A stretch of 64,000 nucleotides of DNA, taken from an uncultured Aquimarina sp. (lineage in GTDB: Bacteria; Bacteroidota; Bacteroidia; Flavobacteriales; Flavobacteriaceae). Below the pieces are notes generated by a model. It was not told the DNA's origin, made no database searches, and was given only the letters and a program-made list of their open reading frames with translations. A program made the position numbers and the translations under genes. The DNA is taken from assembly GCA_947498785.1 (NCBI GenBank), contig CANMLS010000026.1, positions 16,761-80,760 on the forward strand, given 5' to 3'. Every line of letters begins with the position of its first letter. The stretch's first letter is position 1. Below, in pieces: positions 1 to 8,523 of the stretch.

Positions 1-737
1 TTCACCAATCTATCTTCTAAGGAATGATAAGAGATTAAGCTTATTCTTCCTCCTTCACTCAGCAATTCTGTGGTTTGCTCCAAAAATTCTTTTAGAACTT
101 CTATTTCTTGATTTACCTCAATACGAATTGCTTGATAAATCTGAGCTAAAACCTTATGCTCTTTATGTTTTGGAAAAAATGGCTTTAGAACCTCTTTTAG
201 CTCTACACTTGTTTTAATTGGACCTTCTTTTCTTGATCCAACTATTGCTCTTGCTAATTTAGGCGCATTACGTAACTCACCATATTGTAAAAACATCACT
301 TTTAAATCTGACTCATCATATTCATTAATTATATGATAGGCTGACACTTCTCCATTTTGATTCATTCTCATATCTAAATCAGCTTCAAATCTTGTAGAAA
401 AACCTCTATCTGCAACATCAAACTGATGAGAAGAAACTCCAAAATCTCCAAGAATACCATCTACTTTTCTAATCGAATTAAACCGTAAAAACCTCTTAAT
501 AAATCTAAAATTTTCGTTTATCAAAATAAATCTATCATCATCAATTACATTACCTAAAGCATCCTGATCCTGATCAAACGCAAACAATTTTCCTTGCGGG
601 CCTAATCGTTTTAATATCTCGCTAGAATGTCCTCCTCCTCCAAACGTAACATCTACATAAACCCCATCTGACTTGATTGCCAAACCGTCTACAGTTTCTT
701 TAAGTAAAACAGGATTGTGATATTCCATCTGTTCCAT
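1..737 (-). CDS. rsmH: 16S rRNA (cytosine(1402)-N4)-methyltransferase RsmH, partial (3' end outside window)
   Basis: RsmH (MraW) methylates N4 of C1402 in the 16S rRNA decoding centre using SAM. I translated this stretch directly because it runs off the left edge. The product opens MEQMEYHNPVLLKE, followed by the SAM-binding stretch DVTFGGGGHSSEIL near residues 28-41 and GDFGVSSHQFD near residue 100; both are typical of the family. About 245 codons are present of the usual roughly 300. Two in-frame ATGs exist (737 and 728); the first is given, but the second (MEYHNPVLL) is equally plausible. It lies 77 bases after mraZ on the same strand, the standard start of the division and cell-wall (dcw) cluster, so ftsL/ftsI-type genes are expected beyond the edge. 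Confidence 0.95.
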   Translation of the reverse strand, partial: MEQMEYHNPVLLKETVDGLAIKSDGVYVDVTFGGGGHSSEILKRLGPQGKLFAFDQDQDALGNVIDDDRFILINENFRFIKRFLRFNSIRKVDGILGDFGVSSHQFDVADRGFSTRFEADLDMRMNQNGEVSAYHIINEYDESDLKVMFLQYGELRNAPKLARAIVGSRKEGPIKTSVELKEVLKPFFPKHKEHKVLAQIYQAIRIEVNQEIEVLKEFLEQTTELLSEGGRISLISYHSLEDRLV

Positions 738-814
738 TTCTATCTTTTTAAATAATCACACAAACGTTTAATTCCCAAACACTTTTTGGATCAAGTATTT
801 TATAACATTAAATA

Positions 815-1282
815 TTAATCAAGACTTATTTCATCATCAAACCCCATCACTTCCTCTGCCAAATCTCCAAAATCATCAGCGACATCATCTATTGCTTTTT
901 CATACTTATCTTTATCCCAGATTTCGATAATATTAACAGCTGATGACAACACCAGTTCCTTAGTGATTCCAGCAAAACTCACTAAATCCTTAGGAATTAA
1001 AAGACGACCTGCCGAATCAATTTCTACTATTTTCACTCCAGCCGTAAACCTTCTGATGAAATCATTATTTTTCTTCTTAAAGCGGTTTAATTTGTTTAGT
1101 TTTTGCATTAAAAGATTCCATTCAGCCATTGGATACAACTCCAAACAAGACTGAAAAACAGCTCTTTTTATTACAAATCCATCTTGAAGCACAGGCGAAA
1201 GTTGCTTTTTGAAAGCCACAGGCATCATAAGACGCCCCTTAGCATCTGCCTTACATTCATATGTACCGATTAGATTTACCAC
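815..1282 (-). CDS. mraZ: Transcriptional regulator / division protein MraZ
   Basis: MraZ is a DNA-binding protein that binds repeats upstream of its own gene and tunes expression of the dcw cluster. The 155-residue product has the expected two tandem SpoVT/AbrB-like swapped-hairpin halves, marked by ADAKGRLMMP near residue 13 and IDSAGRLLIP near residue 88 (the family signature is D-x-x-GR-x-x-x-P). Length matches the family. It is first in its operon with rsmH downstream. The ATG at 1282 directly precedes the first MraZ domain. A -7 promoter element and three evenly spaced TGTGG boxes lie just upstream (see separate entries), which fits autoregulation. Confidence 0.96.
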   Translation of the reverse strand: MVNLIGTYECKADAKGRLMMPVAFKKQLSPVLQDGFVIKRAVFQSCLELYPMAEWNLLMQKLNKLNRFKKKNNDFIRRFTAGVKIVEIDSAGRLLIPKDLVSFAGITKELVLSSAVNIIEIWDKDKYEKAIDDVADDFGDLAEEVMGFDDEISLD

Positions 1283-1308
1283 TTTATTCCCCTAAACGTT
1301 TAATTAGT

Positions 1309-1316
1309 CAAATATA
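1309..1316 (-). promoter_or_regulatory. Predicted -7 promoter element of mraZ-rsmH
   Basis: On the minus strand the bases read TATATTTG, a full match to the Bacteroidetes -7 consensus TAnnTTTG, about 27 bases upstream of the mraZ ATG. No clear -33 TTG is visible; that position is occupied by the MraZ box array, so a bound repressor would block RNA polymerase. Confidence 0.6.
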
Positions 1317-1324
1317 TTGAAAAA

Positions 1325-1353
1325 TTTACCACATTTTACCACATTTTACCACA
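1325..1353 (-). promoter_or_regulatory. Predicted MraZ operator: three TGTGG boxes with 10-base period
   Basis: The minus strand contains TGTGG three times, at 1333-1329, 1343-1339 and 1353-1349, each separated by the same five bases (TAAAA). Known MraZ operators in other phyla are direct repeats of TGGGN with five-base spacers, usually three copies ahead of mraZ. The spacing, copy number and position here are the same, with the box changed from TGGGN to TGTGG. Function is inferred; the repeat itself is plain in the sequence. Confidence 0.75.
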
Positions 1354-1549
1354 TTGTTAATAAGTTGTACTTAAAACGGCGTGCTGCAAACTGTCAAAAA
1401 CTTTAAAATTTTGTTTATCAAGACACTAGAGTAAGCTTATGAATTCGCTGCTTTAACCAATCCTAGAAGGAAAAAACAATCTTAAAAAAAATATAAAAAC
1501 TCATTTCGCAGTATTAATAAAAAAAACTCAAAACTAATTATGAAAATGC

Positions 1550-1557
1550 TATATTTG
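1550..1557 (+). promoter_or_regulatory. Predicted -7 element for the hydrolase-engB unit
   Basis: TATATTTG matches TAnnTTTG exactly and sits 25 bases before the hydrolase ATG. No convincing -33 TTG was found at the usual spacing. Confidence 0.5.
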
Positions 1558-1582
1558 CTTTTAATTCTTGTAAGAAATATTA

Positions 1583-2353
1583 ATGAAGCACGAATTAAAA
1601 AAAGACGGAAAATTTAGTTATCTAGATTTAGGGGAAGGTACACCGATCATCATTTTACACGGATTGATGGGTGGTTTAAGTAACTTTGAAGGTGTAAATT
1701 CTCACTTTCCTAAAAATGGATATAAAGTGCTAACTCCTGAACTGCCAATTTATACATTACCTTTATTAAAAACCAAGGTTATTACGTACGCAAATTATCT
1801 TAAAGATTTTATAGATCATTTGGGTTATGGTGATAAAGAAGTAATTCTTCTTGGAAATTCTTTGGGTGGTCATATTGCACTTTTGTGTACTAAAATGTTT
1901 CCTGAAAAAATAAAAGGACTTGTTATCACTGGGAGCTCTGGACTTTACGAAAGTGCCATGGGAGAAAGCTACCCTAAACGAGGTGACTATGAATACATTA
2001 GAACTAAAGCAGAAAGTGTCTTTTACGATCCGAAAATAGCAACAAAAGAAATTGTAGACGAAGTCTACTCTACAGTAAACGATCGTAATAAATTAATACG
2101 AACTCTTGCAATTGCTAAAAGTGCGATTCGCCATAATATGGCAAAAGATTTGCCTAATATGAATACACCAACATGTGTTATATGGGGGAAAAACGACAAT
2201 GTTACCCCTCCAGAAGTTGCAGATGATTTCAACAGATTATTACCTGACTCTGATTTGTACTGGATAGATAAATGTGGACATGCCGCTATGATGGAACATC
2301 CAGAAGAATTTAACCATTTATTTCACAATTGGTTACTAGAACGTAACTTCTAA
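1583..2353 (+). CDS. Alpha/beta hydrolase
   Basis: This 256-residue cytoplasmic protein has a complete alpha/beta hydrolase fold pattern. HGLMGG (residues 26-31) forms the oxyanion-hole region, GNSLGGH carries the nucleophile Ser93, WGKNDNV supplies an acidic Asp205, and CGHAAMMEHP supplies His233. The substrate cannot be read from sequence; esterase, C-C hydrolase and haloperoxidase-like relatives share this layout. It is 13 bases upstream of engB on the same strand, so the two are probably co-transcribed. No signal peptide is present. The triad is intact, so activity is likely. Confidence 0.88.
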   Translation: MKHELKKDGKFSYLDLGEGTPIIILHGLMGGLSNFEGVNSHFPKNGYKVLTPELPIYTLPLLKTKVITYANYLKDFIDHLGYGDKEVILLGNSLGGHIALLCTKMFPEKIKGLVITGSSGLYESAMGESYPKRGDYEYIRTKAESVFYDPKIATKEIVDEVYSTVNDRNKLIRTLAIAKSAIRHNMAKDLPNMNTPTCVIWGKNDNVTPPEVADDFNRLLPDSDLYWIDKCGHAAMMEHPEEFNHLFHNWLLERNF

Positions 2354-2366
2354 TTTTATTAATGCG

Positions 2367-2972
2367 ATGAAGATTAGCAGCGCTGAATTTGTAATGAGTA
2401 ATAGCGATGTTGCCAAATGCCCTAAAGACAGACTCGCAGAGTATGCCTTTATAGGAAGATCTAATGTTGGTAAATCCTCATTGATCAACATGCTTACCAG
2501 TAGAAAAAGTCTTGCTAAAACTTCTGGTAGACCAGGAAAAACTCAACTAATTAACCATTTCATTATTAACAAGAGCTGGTTCTTGGTCGATTTACCAGGC
2601 TACGGATATGCAAGAGTATCCAAATCGTCAAAAAAGGTTTTTCAAAAATTCATTACGGCATATTTTTCAAAACGCACTCAACTAGTAAGTGCTTTTGTTT
2701 TAGTTGATTGTCGTCATGAACCCCAAAAAATAGATCTTGAGTTTATGCAATGGCTTGGTGAACACCAAATCCCTTTTTCTATAGTTTTTACAAAAGCTGA
2801 TAAACTCACAAAGACTAAATTACCTATTCAGATAAACAATTACATAGAAGAGATGCTAAAGTACTGGGAAGAAATGCCTAATTATTTTATAACATCATCC
2901 TCTTCTCGATTAGGTAAAGATGAAATACTTAGCTATATCTCTGAAATTAATACACAACTAAAAAACTCTTAA
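2367..2972 (+). CDS. engB: Ribosome biogenesis GTP-binding protein EngB (YsxC/YihA)
   Basis: EngB is an essential GTPase required for late assembly of the 50S ribosomal subunit. The 201-residue product shows the GTPase motifs in canonical order: G1 GRSNVGKSS at residue 30, the G2 threonine region SGRPGKTQ, G3 DLPGYGYA near 75-82, G4 TKAD at 142-145, and a G5-like ITSSSS near 174. Length fits the family. It follows the hydrolase by 13 bases. Its last four bases overlap the convergent gene at 2969-3355. Confidence 0.96.
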   Translation: MKISSAEFVMSNSDVAKCPKDRLAEYAFIGRSNVGKSSLINMLTSRKSLAKTSGRPGKTQLINHFIINKSWFLVDLPGYGYARVSKSSKKVFQKFITAYFSKRTQLVSAFVLVDCRHEPQKIDLEFMQWLGEHQIPFSIVFTKADKLTKTKLPIQINNYIEEMLKYWEEMPNYFITSSSSRLGKDEILSYISEINTQLKNS

Positions 2973-3355
2973 ACCTCATCGTATTGCTTCACAAGATCAA
3001 TTAAATCTTTAACCGAAGATAGAGACGTTACTACTTTTGAATCAAAAAGAATTTCTATTACTGAATTTTCTTTTTTAAAAACCAAAGGAAACGTTAAGTT
3101 TTCAATATTTAAATCCGAATATGCACCTAAGAATTCATCCTTATACATAAATACCAACTCTGAACTTGTCTTCTCTCTAAAATCTTTCCATATCTGTTTT
3201 TCAGAAAAGCTACCATGGGTAAGGTTACAAAGGTCACAGGAATATGTTGTTGGGCTTACAATTTTATGAACTGCATCTAAATATTTATTCAAAATATCTG
3301 ATTTGGCATTATATACAAAAATCAAAGCTTTTTTCAAAATACCTATTTTAAACAT
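2969..3355 (-). CDS. Conserved hypothetical protein with a CxxC pair
   Basis: A 128-residue protein that I recognise only as a conserved flavobacterial hypothetical. No signal peptide or membrane helix is evident. It contains YSCDLCNLTHG (a CxxC near residues 39-42) followed by an aromatic and basic stretch (KQIWKDFRE), reminiscent of a redox or metal-binding site, but no known fold is assignable. Relatives are sometimes labelled GTPase, which I do not see supported: there is no P-loop. It lies just downstream of gldC on the same strand (30-base gap) and overlaps the end of engB tail to tail by four bases. Confidence 0.7.
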   Translation of the reverse strand: MFKIGILKKALIFVYNAKSDILNKYLDAVHKIVSPTTYSCDLCNLTHGSFSEKQIWKDFREKTSSELVFMYKDEFLGAYSDLNIENLTFPLVFKKENSVIEILFDSKVVTSLSSVKDLIDLVKQYDEV

Positions 3356-3385
3356 TAGTCAAAAAGATGGTCAAAACTCATCAAA

Positions 3386-3724
3386 TTACTTTTGTTTTAA
3401 TTCTAGTTTTTCTGCAAAGTAATCACAAAAATCTTTCATTGTAGCAGACATTTTTTCATCCTGCGTAGCACGATAAAAAGTATCACTCATTGCAACTAAC
3501 GTCTGATGAAAAAAGATTTTCATTTCATCTACTGGCATATCTTTGGTCCACAAATCAATACGAAGACTTTCCTTACTTTTACTATCCCATACAGATAACA
3601 ACAATGCTTTGGTTTCTTCATTTTCTACCCCTCCATCTTTGGCTGTCCATTCTAATTTTTCAGGAATTCGATTCTCATCTAATTCTATATCTATTTTAAT
3701 CTCTGACTTGTGTCCCTTTATCAT
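3386..3724 (-). CDS. gldC: Gliding motility protein GldC
   Basis: GldC is a small soluble protein of the Flavobacterium gliding machinery, encoded with GldB; mutants in the model species glide poorly. The 112-residue product has the family's length and features: an acidic N-terminus (IDIELDENRIPEKLEWTAKD) and the SLRIDLWTKDMPVDEM stretch. No signal sequence is present. Its ATG overlaps the gldB TAA by one base (TAATG), so translation is probably coupled. The pairing with gldB is diagnostic. Confidence 0.93.
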   Translation of the reverse strand: MIKGHKSEIKIDIELDENRIPEKLEWTAKDGGVENEETKALLLSVWDSKSKESLRIDLWTKDMPVDEMKIFFHQTLVAMSDTFYRATQDEKMSATMKDFCDYFAEKLELKQK

Positions 3725-4692
3725 TATCTTTTGGGTTTATATTTTGACCTGTTAAAAATCGTTTCAGCATCTTCTAACAATAATTGTTGCAAAGATACAT
3801 TGTTATTTTCCATATATGAAGTCACAATTTCCCAACCTATAAATTGGCCTACTCTGTCTGGTGATTCATTATCTATTTCTTCTAAATAAAATTTTGAAAA
3901 AGGAGCAGGATATAAAAACCTAGGCATTAACTCACTATCAGTACTATACAACAACTGCTTATCTACAAAATATCTCCATATTTCCTCTTCATTTGCTTCT
4001 ACCCAAGCATACTGTTCTTCACTGTATCCCATTTTTATTGAATTACTTATCTTAGGTAAAAACAAGTTTTTTAAATATAACTCCTTACCAAAAGATATCA
4101 TATTTCCCAAAAACGTCCTATCTCTTATTGGTCCAACTTTATTTTTTGCATACATAGAAGCTACATCAGATACTATTTGATTTCTTTCAAAATTTTGCTT
4201 CAAATATTTTTGTATTCCTTCATAAAAATGATGATCTGATCCTAGATAAGTATCTAAAGCTATAATCAACAAACCTTTTGAGATCACTATTTTATTTTGA
4301 TAATCCACATCAGATGTAATTGTAATCACTCTTGGTTCTTTAATTTCAGGAAAATAATACTTAATGTGTTGAAAAAGCAAATTAAGCTGTTCTTCCTCTT
4401 CAGAAAGATCTTTAAAAGTCTTCTTTATCTCATCATTTATCTCTAATTGAATAGTGTCTTTTGATTTATTAACCCATACACTATCTGCATATTTATTTGA
4501 AAATAGAAAAGGGTAGTTTTCTTTTAAATCAGGTAGGTTTTCTCTTGTTAATTTTGCAAATGATTGATCAAAACGTTCGATTTTAATATCAACAGGGATC
4601 TTAACTATCTCTTTTTCAACTTTATTTTCATGCGAACAAGAAAACAATATGTAAAAAACGATAGTGAATTTTAAAAATCTAATACTATTCAT
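3724..4692 (-). CDS. gldB: Gliding motility lipoprotein GldB
   Basis: GldB is a lipoprotein essential for gliding and for T9SS-related surface motility in flavobacteria. I start at the ATG at 4692, not at the upstream ATG at 4743, because the shorter product begins MNSIRFLKFTIVFYILFSC, a textbook lipoprotein signal peptide with lipobox LFSC. The longer version would bury it behind 17 extra residues. The resulting 322-residue length fits GldB. Downstream it is coupled to gldC. No downstream gldD is present here. Confidence 0.92.
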   Translation of the reverse strand: MNSIRFLKFTIVFYILFSCSHENKVEKEIVKIPVDIKIERFDQSFAKLTRENLPDLKENYPFLFSNKYADSVWVNKSKDTIQLEINDEIKKTFKDLSEEEEQLNLLFQHIKYYFPEIKEPRVITITSDVDYQNKIVISKGLLIIALDTYLGSDHHFYEGIQKYLKQNFERNQIVSDVASMYAKNKVGPIRDRTFLGNMISFGKELYLKNLFLPKISNSIKMGYSEEQYAWVEANEEEIWRYFVDKQLLYSTDSELMPRFLYPAPFSKFYLEEIDNESPDRVGQFIGWEIVTSYMENNNVSLQQLLLEDAETIFNRSKYKPKR

Positions 4693-4863
4693 TCTCAAAT
4701 TATAATATGTTTCTAAATAATGTCTATTACTCAAGAACGCCATCTTTTTTTATTAATTTTATAATCGCAAAGGTAATATATCAAATTACGAATTTCGAGA
4801 TTAAAATTGATAGATATATTTGTTTTAGCTTAGCAGATAGTAAATAATAATAAATCATAAAAC

Positions 4864-5652
4864 ATGCAGACAGAAAAAGTTATTGATCACATTGTAAATT
4901 GGCTAAAAGATTACGCTACCAAAGCTAATATAAACGGATTTGTTGTTGGAGTGAGTGGAGGAATTGATAGTGCCGTTACTTCTTCTTTGTGTGCCAAAAC
5001 AGGCCTAAAAACAATTTGTGTCGAAATGCCAATTCATCAGGCAGAAAGTCAAATAACTAGAGCTCAAGAACATATATCCCAATTAAAAGAAAGATTTTCT
5101 AATGTTTCAGATATAAGGGTAGACCTTACTCCTGTTTTTGAAGAATTTAAATCTGTTGTTCCAAAAACAGAACAAAGCGCACAACTTGATTTATCTCTAG
5201 CAAATACCAGAGCACGATTAAGAATGTCTACATTATATTATTTTGCTGGGTTACATAAATACCTTGTGGCTGGAACAGGGAATAAAGTTGAAGATTTTGG
5301 TGTTGGGTTTTATACTAAATATGGTGATGGAGGTGTAGATTTAAGCCCTATAGCTGATCTGTTAAAAAGTGAAGTTTATGATATTGGCAAAGCTTTAGAT
5401 GTTCCAAATTCTATACAAGTTGCAGCCCCTACTGATGGATTATTTGGTGATAGCAGAAGCGATGAAGATCAAATTGGAGCAAGTTATGATGAATTAGAAT
5501 GGGCTATGAGAATGCAAGAAAATGGTAAAAACATAGAAGACTTTGAAGGAAGAAAACAAGAGGTTTTCAAAATTTTTATACGCTTAAATACCGTAAACCA
5601 GCATAAAATGAGACCGATTCCTGTCTGTAATATACCCTTTAATCTAAAATAA
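4864..5652 (+). CDS. nadE: NH3-dependent NAD+ synthetase NadE
   Basis: NadE amidates nicotinic acid adenine dinucleotide with ATP in the last step of NAD+ synthesis. The 262-residue protein carries the PP-loop VGVSGGIDSAVTSSL (residues 28-42) and downstream substrate-binding segments such as VAGTGNKVEDFGVGFYTKYGDGGVD (quoted here only as starting near residue 136). It lacks the N-terminal carbon-nitrogen hydrolase (glutaminase) domain found in 540-plus residue versions, so it should use ammonia. It is divergent from gldB, a typical flavobacterial arrangement. Confidence 0.95.
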   Translation: MQTEKVIDHIVNWLKDYATKANINGFVVGVSGGIDSAVTSSLCAKTGLKTICVEMPIHQAESQITRAQEHISQLKERFSNVSDIRVDLTPVFEEFKSVVPKTEQSAQLDLSLANTRARLRMSTLYYFAGLHKYLVAGTGNKVEDFGVGFYTKYGDGGVDLSPIADLLKSEVYDIGKALDVPNSIQVAAPTDGLFGDSRSDEDQIGASYDELEWAMRMQENGKNIEDFEGRKQEVFKIFIRLNTVNQHKMRPIPVCNIPFNLK

Positions 5653-5706
5653 TCAACAGTTTATCGATAAATTCGTAAAAAAAAGTTTACGAGGACTAGT
5701 TCTTAG

Positions 5707-5714
5707 TAATTTTG
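5707..5714 (+). promoter_or_regulatory. Predicted -7 element of the LuxR-type regulator gene
   Basis: TAATTTTG matches TAnnTTTG exactly. It lies 86 bases before the regulator ATG, giving a fairly long 5' leader. A -33 TTG is not evident. Confidence 0.45.
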
Positions 5715-5799
5715 CACAAAGAATACAAAATTACCCCCCTAACCTTAAAAGAATGTTAAACACTTAATATTAAACTAACATTAACAATCGTAAACAAGA

Positions 5800-6432
5800 A
5801 TGACAACCGTATTAATCGCAGATCATCATCCAATCACAAGGAAGGGGATCGTTTCTTTATTTCGCCACTCAGAAGAATATGAAATTATTGGCAAAGTAAG
5901 TAACGGTAATGAGATGTATGATGTTTTGAAATCCAACACTCCTGATGTACTCATCATGGAATTAGACCTACCTCAGATCAATGGAATTATGGCATTGAGA
6001 ACAATCAAAAAAGAATTTTCTGGAATAAAAGTAATTATTTTTAGTTCTCATCCTGAAGAAATGTATGCTTTAAGTGCTATTAAAGCAGGGGCATCGGCAT
6101 ATCTAGCTAAGACAGTCCCGACAAAAACACTAAAAAAAGCAATAGAACGTGTTGCACGAGGAGGCATTTATTTAAATGATAACCTCACACAACAATTAGC
6201 TAATGGAAACGCTAATGAAAATAACATGGTCGTTAAGTATAAAAAACTTTCTTCACGAGAGATAGAAGTTCTTAATCTACTTTCTTCTGGGAAACGCAAT
6301 AAAGATATAGCTACTACACTATCTATTAATGAAAAAACGGTAAGTACATATAAAACCAGATTATTAAAAAAATTAAAAGTGGATAATCTTGCAGATTTAA
6401 TTCATCAGTCAAGATTATTACACATTAGTTAA
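5800..6432 (+). CDS. NarL/LuxR-type response regulator with degenerate receiver
   Basis: A 210-residue regulator: receiver domain (about 1-120) and LuxR-type helix-turn-helix (about 145-205, LSSREIEVLNLLSSGKRNKDIA followed by a typical recognition helix). The receiver is atypical. The usual phospho-acceptor Asp in the D-x-x-x-x-D-x-x-MP strand is Glu54 (LIMELDLP), and the acidic pair after strand 1 reads DHHP in place of DDHP. The switch Ser (FSSHP) and Lys (YLAKTVP) are kept. Glu at the acceptor position can mimic phosphorylation, so it may be constitutively active or respond to something other than a kinase. No kinase gene is adjacent. It converges with dnaG, overlapping four bases. Confidence 0.9.
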   Translation: MTTVLIADHHPITRKGIVSLFRHSEEYEIIGKVSNGNEMYDVLKSNTPDVLIMELDLPQINGIMALRTIKKEFSGIKVIIFSSHPEEMYALSAIKAGASAYLAKTVPTKTLKKAIERVARGGIYLNDNLTQQLANGNANENNMVVKYKKLSSREIEVLNLLSSGKRNKDIATTLSINEKTVSTYKTRLLKKLKVDNLADLIHQSRLLHIS

Positions 6433-8393
6433 ATCACTCGATTTAATTTTCTATATAATAATTTTTTAAGAGTTTGATAATCTCGAATATCCTCTAAAAT
6501 ATTCATATTATTATTTTCAGTATCCTGAGCTTTCACTTCTTGTGAAAGCTCATTTATTTTTTGATCTATCAAAAACCCTCTAAGGCCTAGTATAATATTA
6601 TTTACATATTCTGATATAGAATCTGTTTTTTGTTTTACATGAATTTCTACATCTACCCATCTATGAAGTTCATAGCGATCTTCGTTCATCATTATTTCCG
6701 TAATTTCTGAGGCGATTTCTGGCGGAATTTTATTTATAAAACTTTCTATTTTAAACTCAGTATCCAAATTTAGTTCTTCGATCAAAATCGTATATATATC
6801 TTTAAAGATTTGATCAGTAAATTCAATTTCATCATCTTGTAAATCCAAAAATATTTTTTCAAAAACCTTTGCCGTTTGTATTTCAGGCTCTAACACAAGC
6901 TCTCCTTCTTCATTCTCTTTCATTATCAAATCTTCAAATTCTTCTTCCTGAACCCCATATAACAATAACGCCTTTATAATATGACGTTCTAATATGTATT
7001 GCCTATTTACCTTGGGATGTTTTTCTGTTTCGGTTTTGACTACTTCTAATGATTTATGCTTTTGTTTTTGCTGTTTCCGTTGATCTTTTGCATCTACATT
7101 ACGTATTTGTGCCAGAGTATCAAACAATACATCTTCAGAAATATCCATAATTCTAGAACATTCCTGCACATAAATTTCTCTCTTAATTACATCAGGAATT
7201 TTGGAAATACTAGTCACCATATCCCTAACCAATTCAGCTTTCTTTATTGGATCATTTTTTGACTCCTGTTGTAACAATGAAGCCTTAAAACCTATAAAAT
7301 CCTGAGTATTCTCTACGAGATATGAGTTAAGTTCTTCTAAAGTATTTTGTTTTGCAAAACTATCAGGGTCTTCCCCTTCAGGAAAACTACATACTTTCAC
7401 ATTCATTCCCTGTTCCAAAATCAAGTCAATTCCTCGTATAGAAGCTCTCATCCCTGCTGCATCACTATCAAATAGGACTGTGATATTTTTTGTCAATCTG
7501 CTAATCAATCGTATCTGATCTGTTGTTAGCGCTGTCCCTGAAGAAGAAACTACATTTTCTACTCCTGTCTGATTAAACTGAATAACGTCTGTATACCCTT
7601 CTACGAGATAACAGTTATCTTCTTTGGCTATAGATTGCTTAGCATGATAAATTCCGTAAAGTACTTTACTTTTATGATAGATATCACTCTCTGGTGAGTT
7701 AAGGTATTTAGCCGCTTTTTTATCATTTGTTAATATCCTACCTCCAAAACCTAGAACACGACCAGACATGGACTGAATTGGAAACATCACTCTACCCTTA
7801 AAGCGATCAAACTGTTTTTCTTCTTTTACTATAGTTAAACCTGTTTTTTCTAGATAATCTAATTGATATCCTTTTTTAACAGCTTCAGAAGTAAAAGCAT
7901 CCCAAGAATCGGGAGAATATCCCAGATCAAACTTTTTTATGGTTTCTTCAGTAAATCCTCTTTCTTTAAAATAGGATAATGCAATCGCTTTGCCTTGTTC
8001 TGTTTTAAGTAATGAATTTTGGAAAAATGTATTTGCAAATTCACTAACCAGATACATACTTTCACGTTCATTAGCCTGTTGCTTTTGTTCATCAGTCTGT
8101 TCTGTTTCTTCTATTTCTATATTGTATTTCTTTGCGAGATATTTTATAGCTTCTGGATAAGTGAAGTGCTCATGTTCCATCAAAAAAGCAACTACATTCC
8201 CTCCTTTACCACTAGAAAAATCTTTCCATATCTGTTTTACGGGAGAAACCATAAATGATGGGGTTCTTTCATCACTAAAAGGACTTAATCCTTTAAAATT
8301 ACTCCCTGCTTTTTTTAATTGTACAAAATCCCCTATAACCTCTTCTAATCTAGCGGTTTCAAATACAGCATCTACAGTGGACTTATGAATCAT
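6429..8393 (-). CDS. dnaG: DNA primase DnaG lacking zinc-finger ligands
   Basis: DnaG synthesises RNA primers for replication. The 654-residue protein has an N-terminal CHC2-type domain (about 1-95), the primase core with TOPRIM motifs (LVEGYTDVIQ near residue 263 and FDSDAAGMRA near 310), and a C-terminal helicase-interacting region. In the zinc-binding domain the fold-defining bases around the ligands are present, but the four ligands are replaced: SPFS at 37-40 where CPFH is usual, and DFSS at 58-61 where CFGC is usual. The domain may therefore fold without zinc. The rest looks intact. I believe this loss is a lineage trait, not decay. Confidence 0.95.
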   Translation of the reverse strand: MIHKSTVDAVFETARLEEVIGDFVQLKKAGSNFKGLSPFSDERTPSFMVSPVKQIWKDFSSGKGGNVVAFLMEHEHFTYPEAIKYLAKKYNIEIEETEQTDEQKQQANERESMYLVSEFANTFFQNSLLKTEQGKAIALSYFKERGFTEETIKKFDLGYSPDSWDAFTSEAVKKGYQLDYLEKTGLTIVKEEKQFDRFKGRVMFPIQSMSGRVLGFGGRILTNDKKAAKYLNSPESDIYHKSKVLYGIYHAKQSIAKEDNCYLVEGYTDVIQFNQTGVENVVSSSGTALTTDQIRLISRLTKNITVLFDSDAAGMRASIRGIDLILEQGMNVKVCSFPEGEDPDSFAKQNTLEELNSYLVENTQDFIGFKASLLQQESKNDPIKKAELVRDMVTSISKIPDVIKREIYVQECSRIMDISEDVLFDTLAQIRNVDAKDQRKQQKQKHKSLEVVKTETEKHPKVNRQYILERHIIKALLLYGVQEEEFEDLIMKENEEGELVLEPEIQTAKVFEKIFLDLQDDEIEFTDQIFKDIYTILIEELNLDTEFKIESFINKIPPEIASEITEIMMNEDRYELHRWVDVEIHVKQKTDSISEYVNNIILGLRGFLIDQKINELSQEVKAQDTENNNMNILEDIRDYQTLKKLLYRKLNRVI

Positions 8394-8470
8394 AAATAAT
8401 ACAGCAATAAATTATATACGACAAAAATAATATAATTCCTGAGACGCGAACCCTCTTACTTATTATATAA

Positions 8471-8496
8471 AAAAGGGCTACCTAAAAAGGTAGCCC
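8471..8496 (-). terminator. Rho-independent terminator of the T9SS protein gene
   Basis: Inverted repeat GGGCTACCT (8475-8483) / AGGTAGCCC (8488-8496) with a four-base loop. On the minus strand it is followed by six T. It lies 28 bases past the stop of the 8524-11538 gene. Confidence 0.9.
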
Positions 8497-8523
8497 TAGA
8501 AATTAAATAATCATTTGTAAAAA

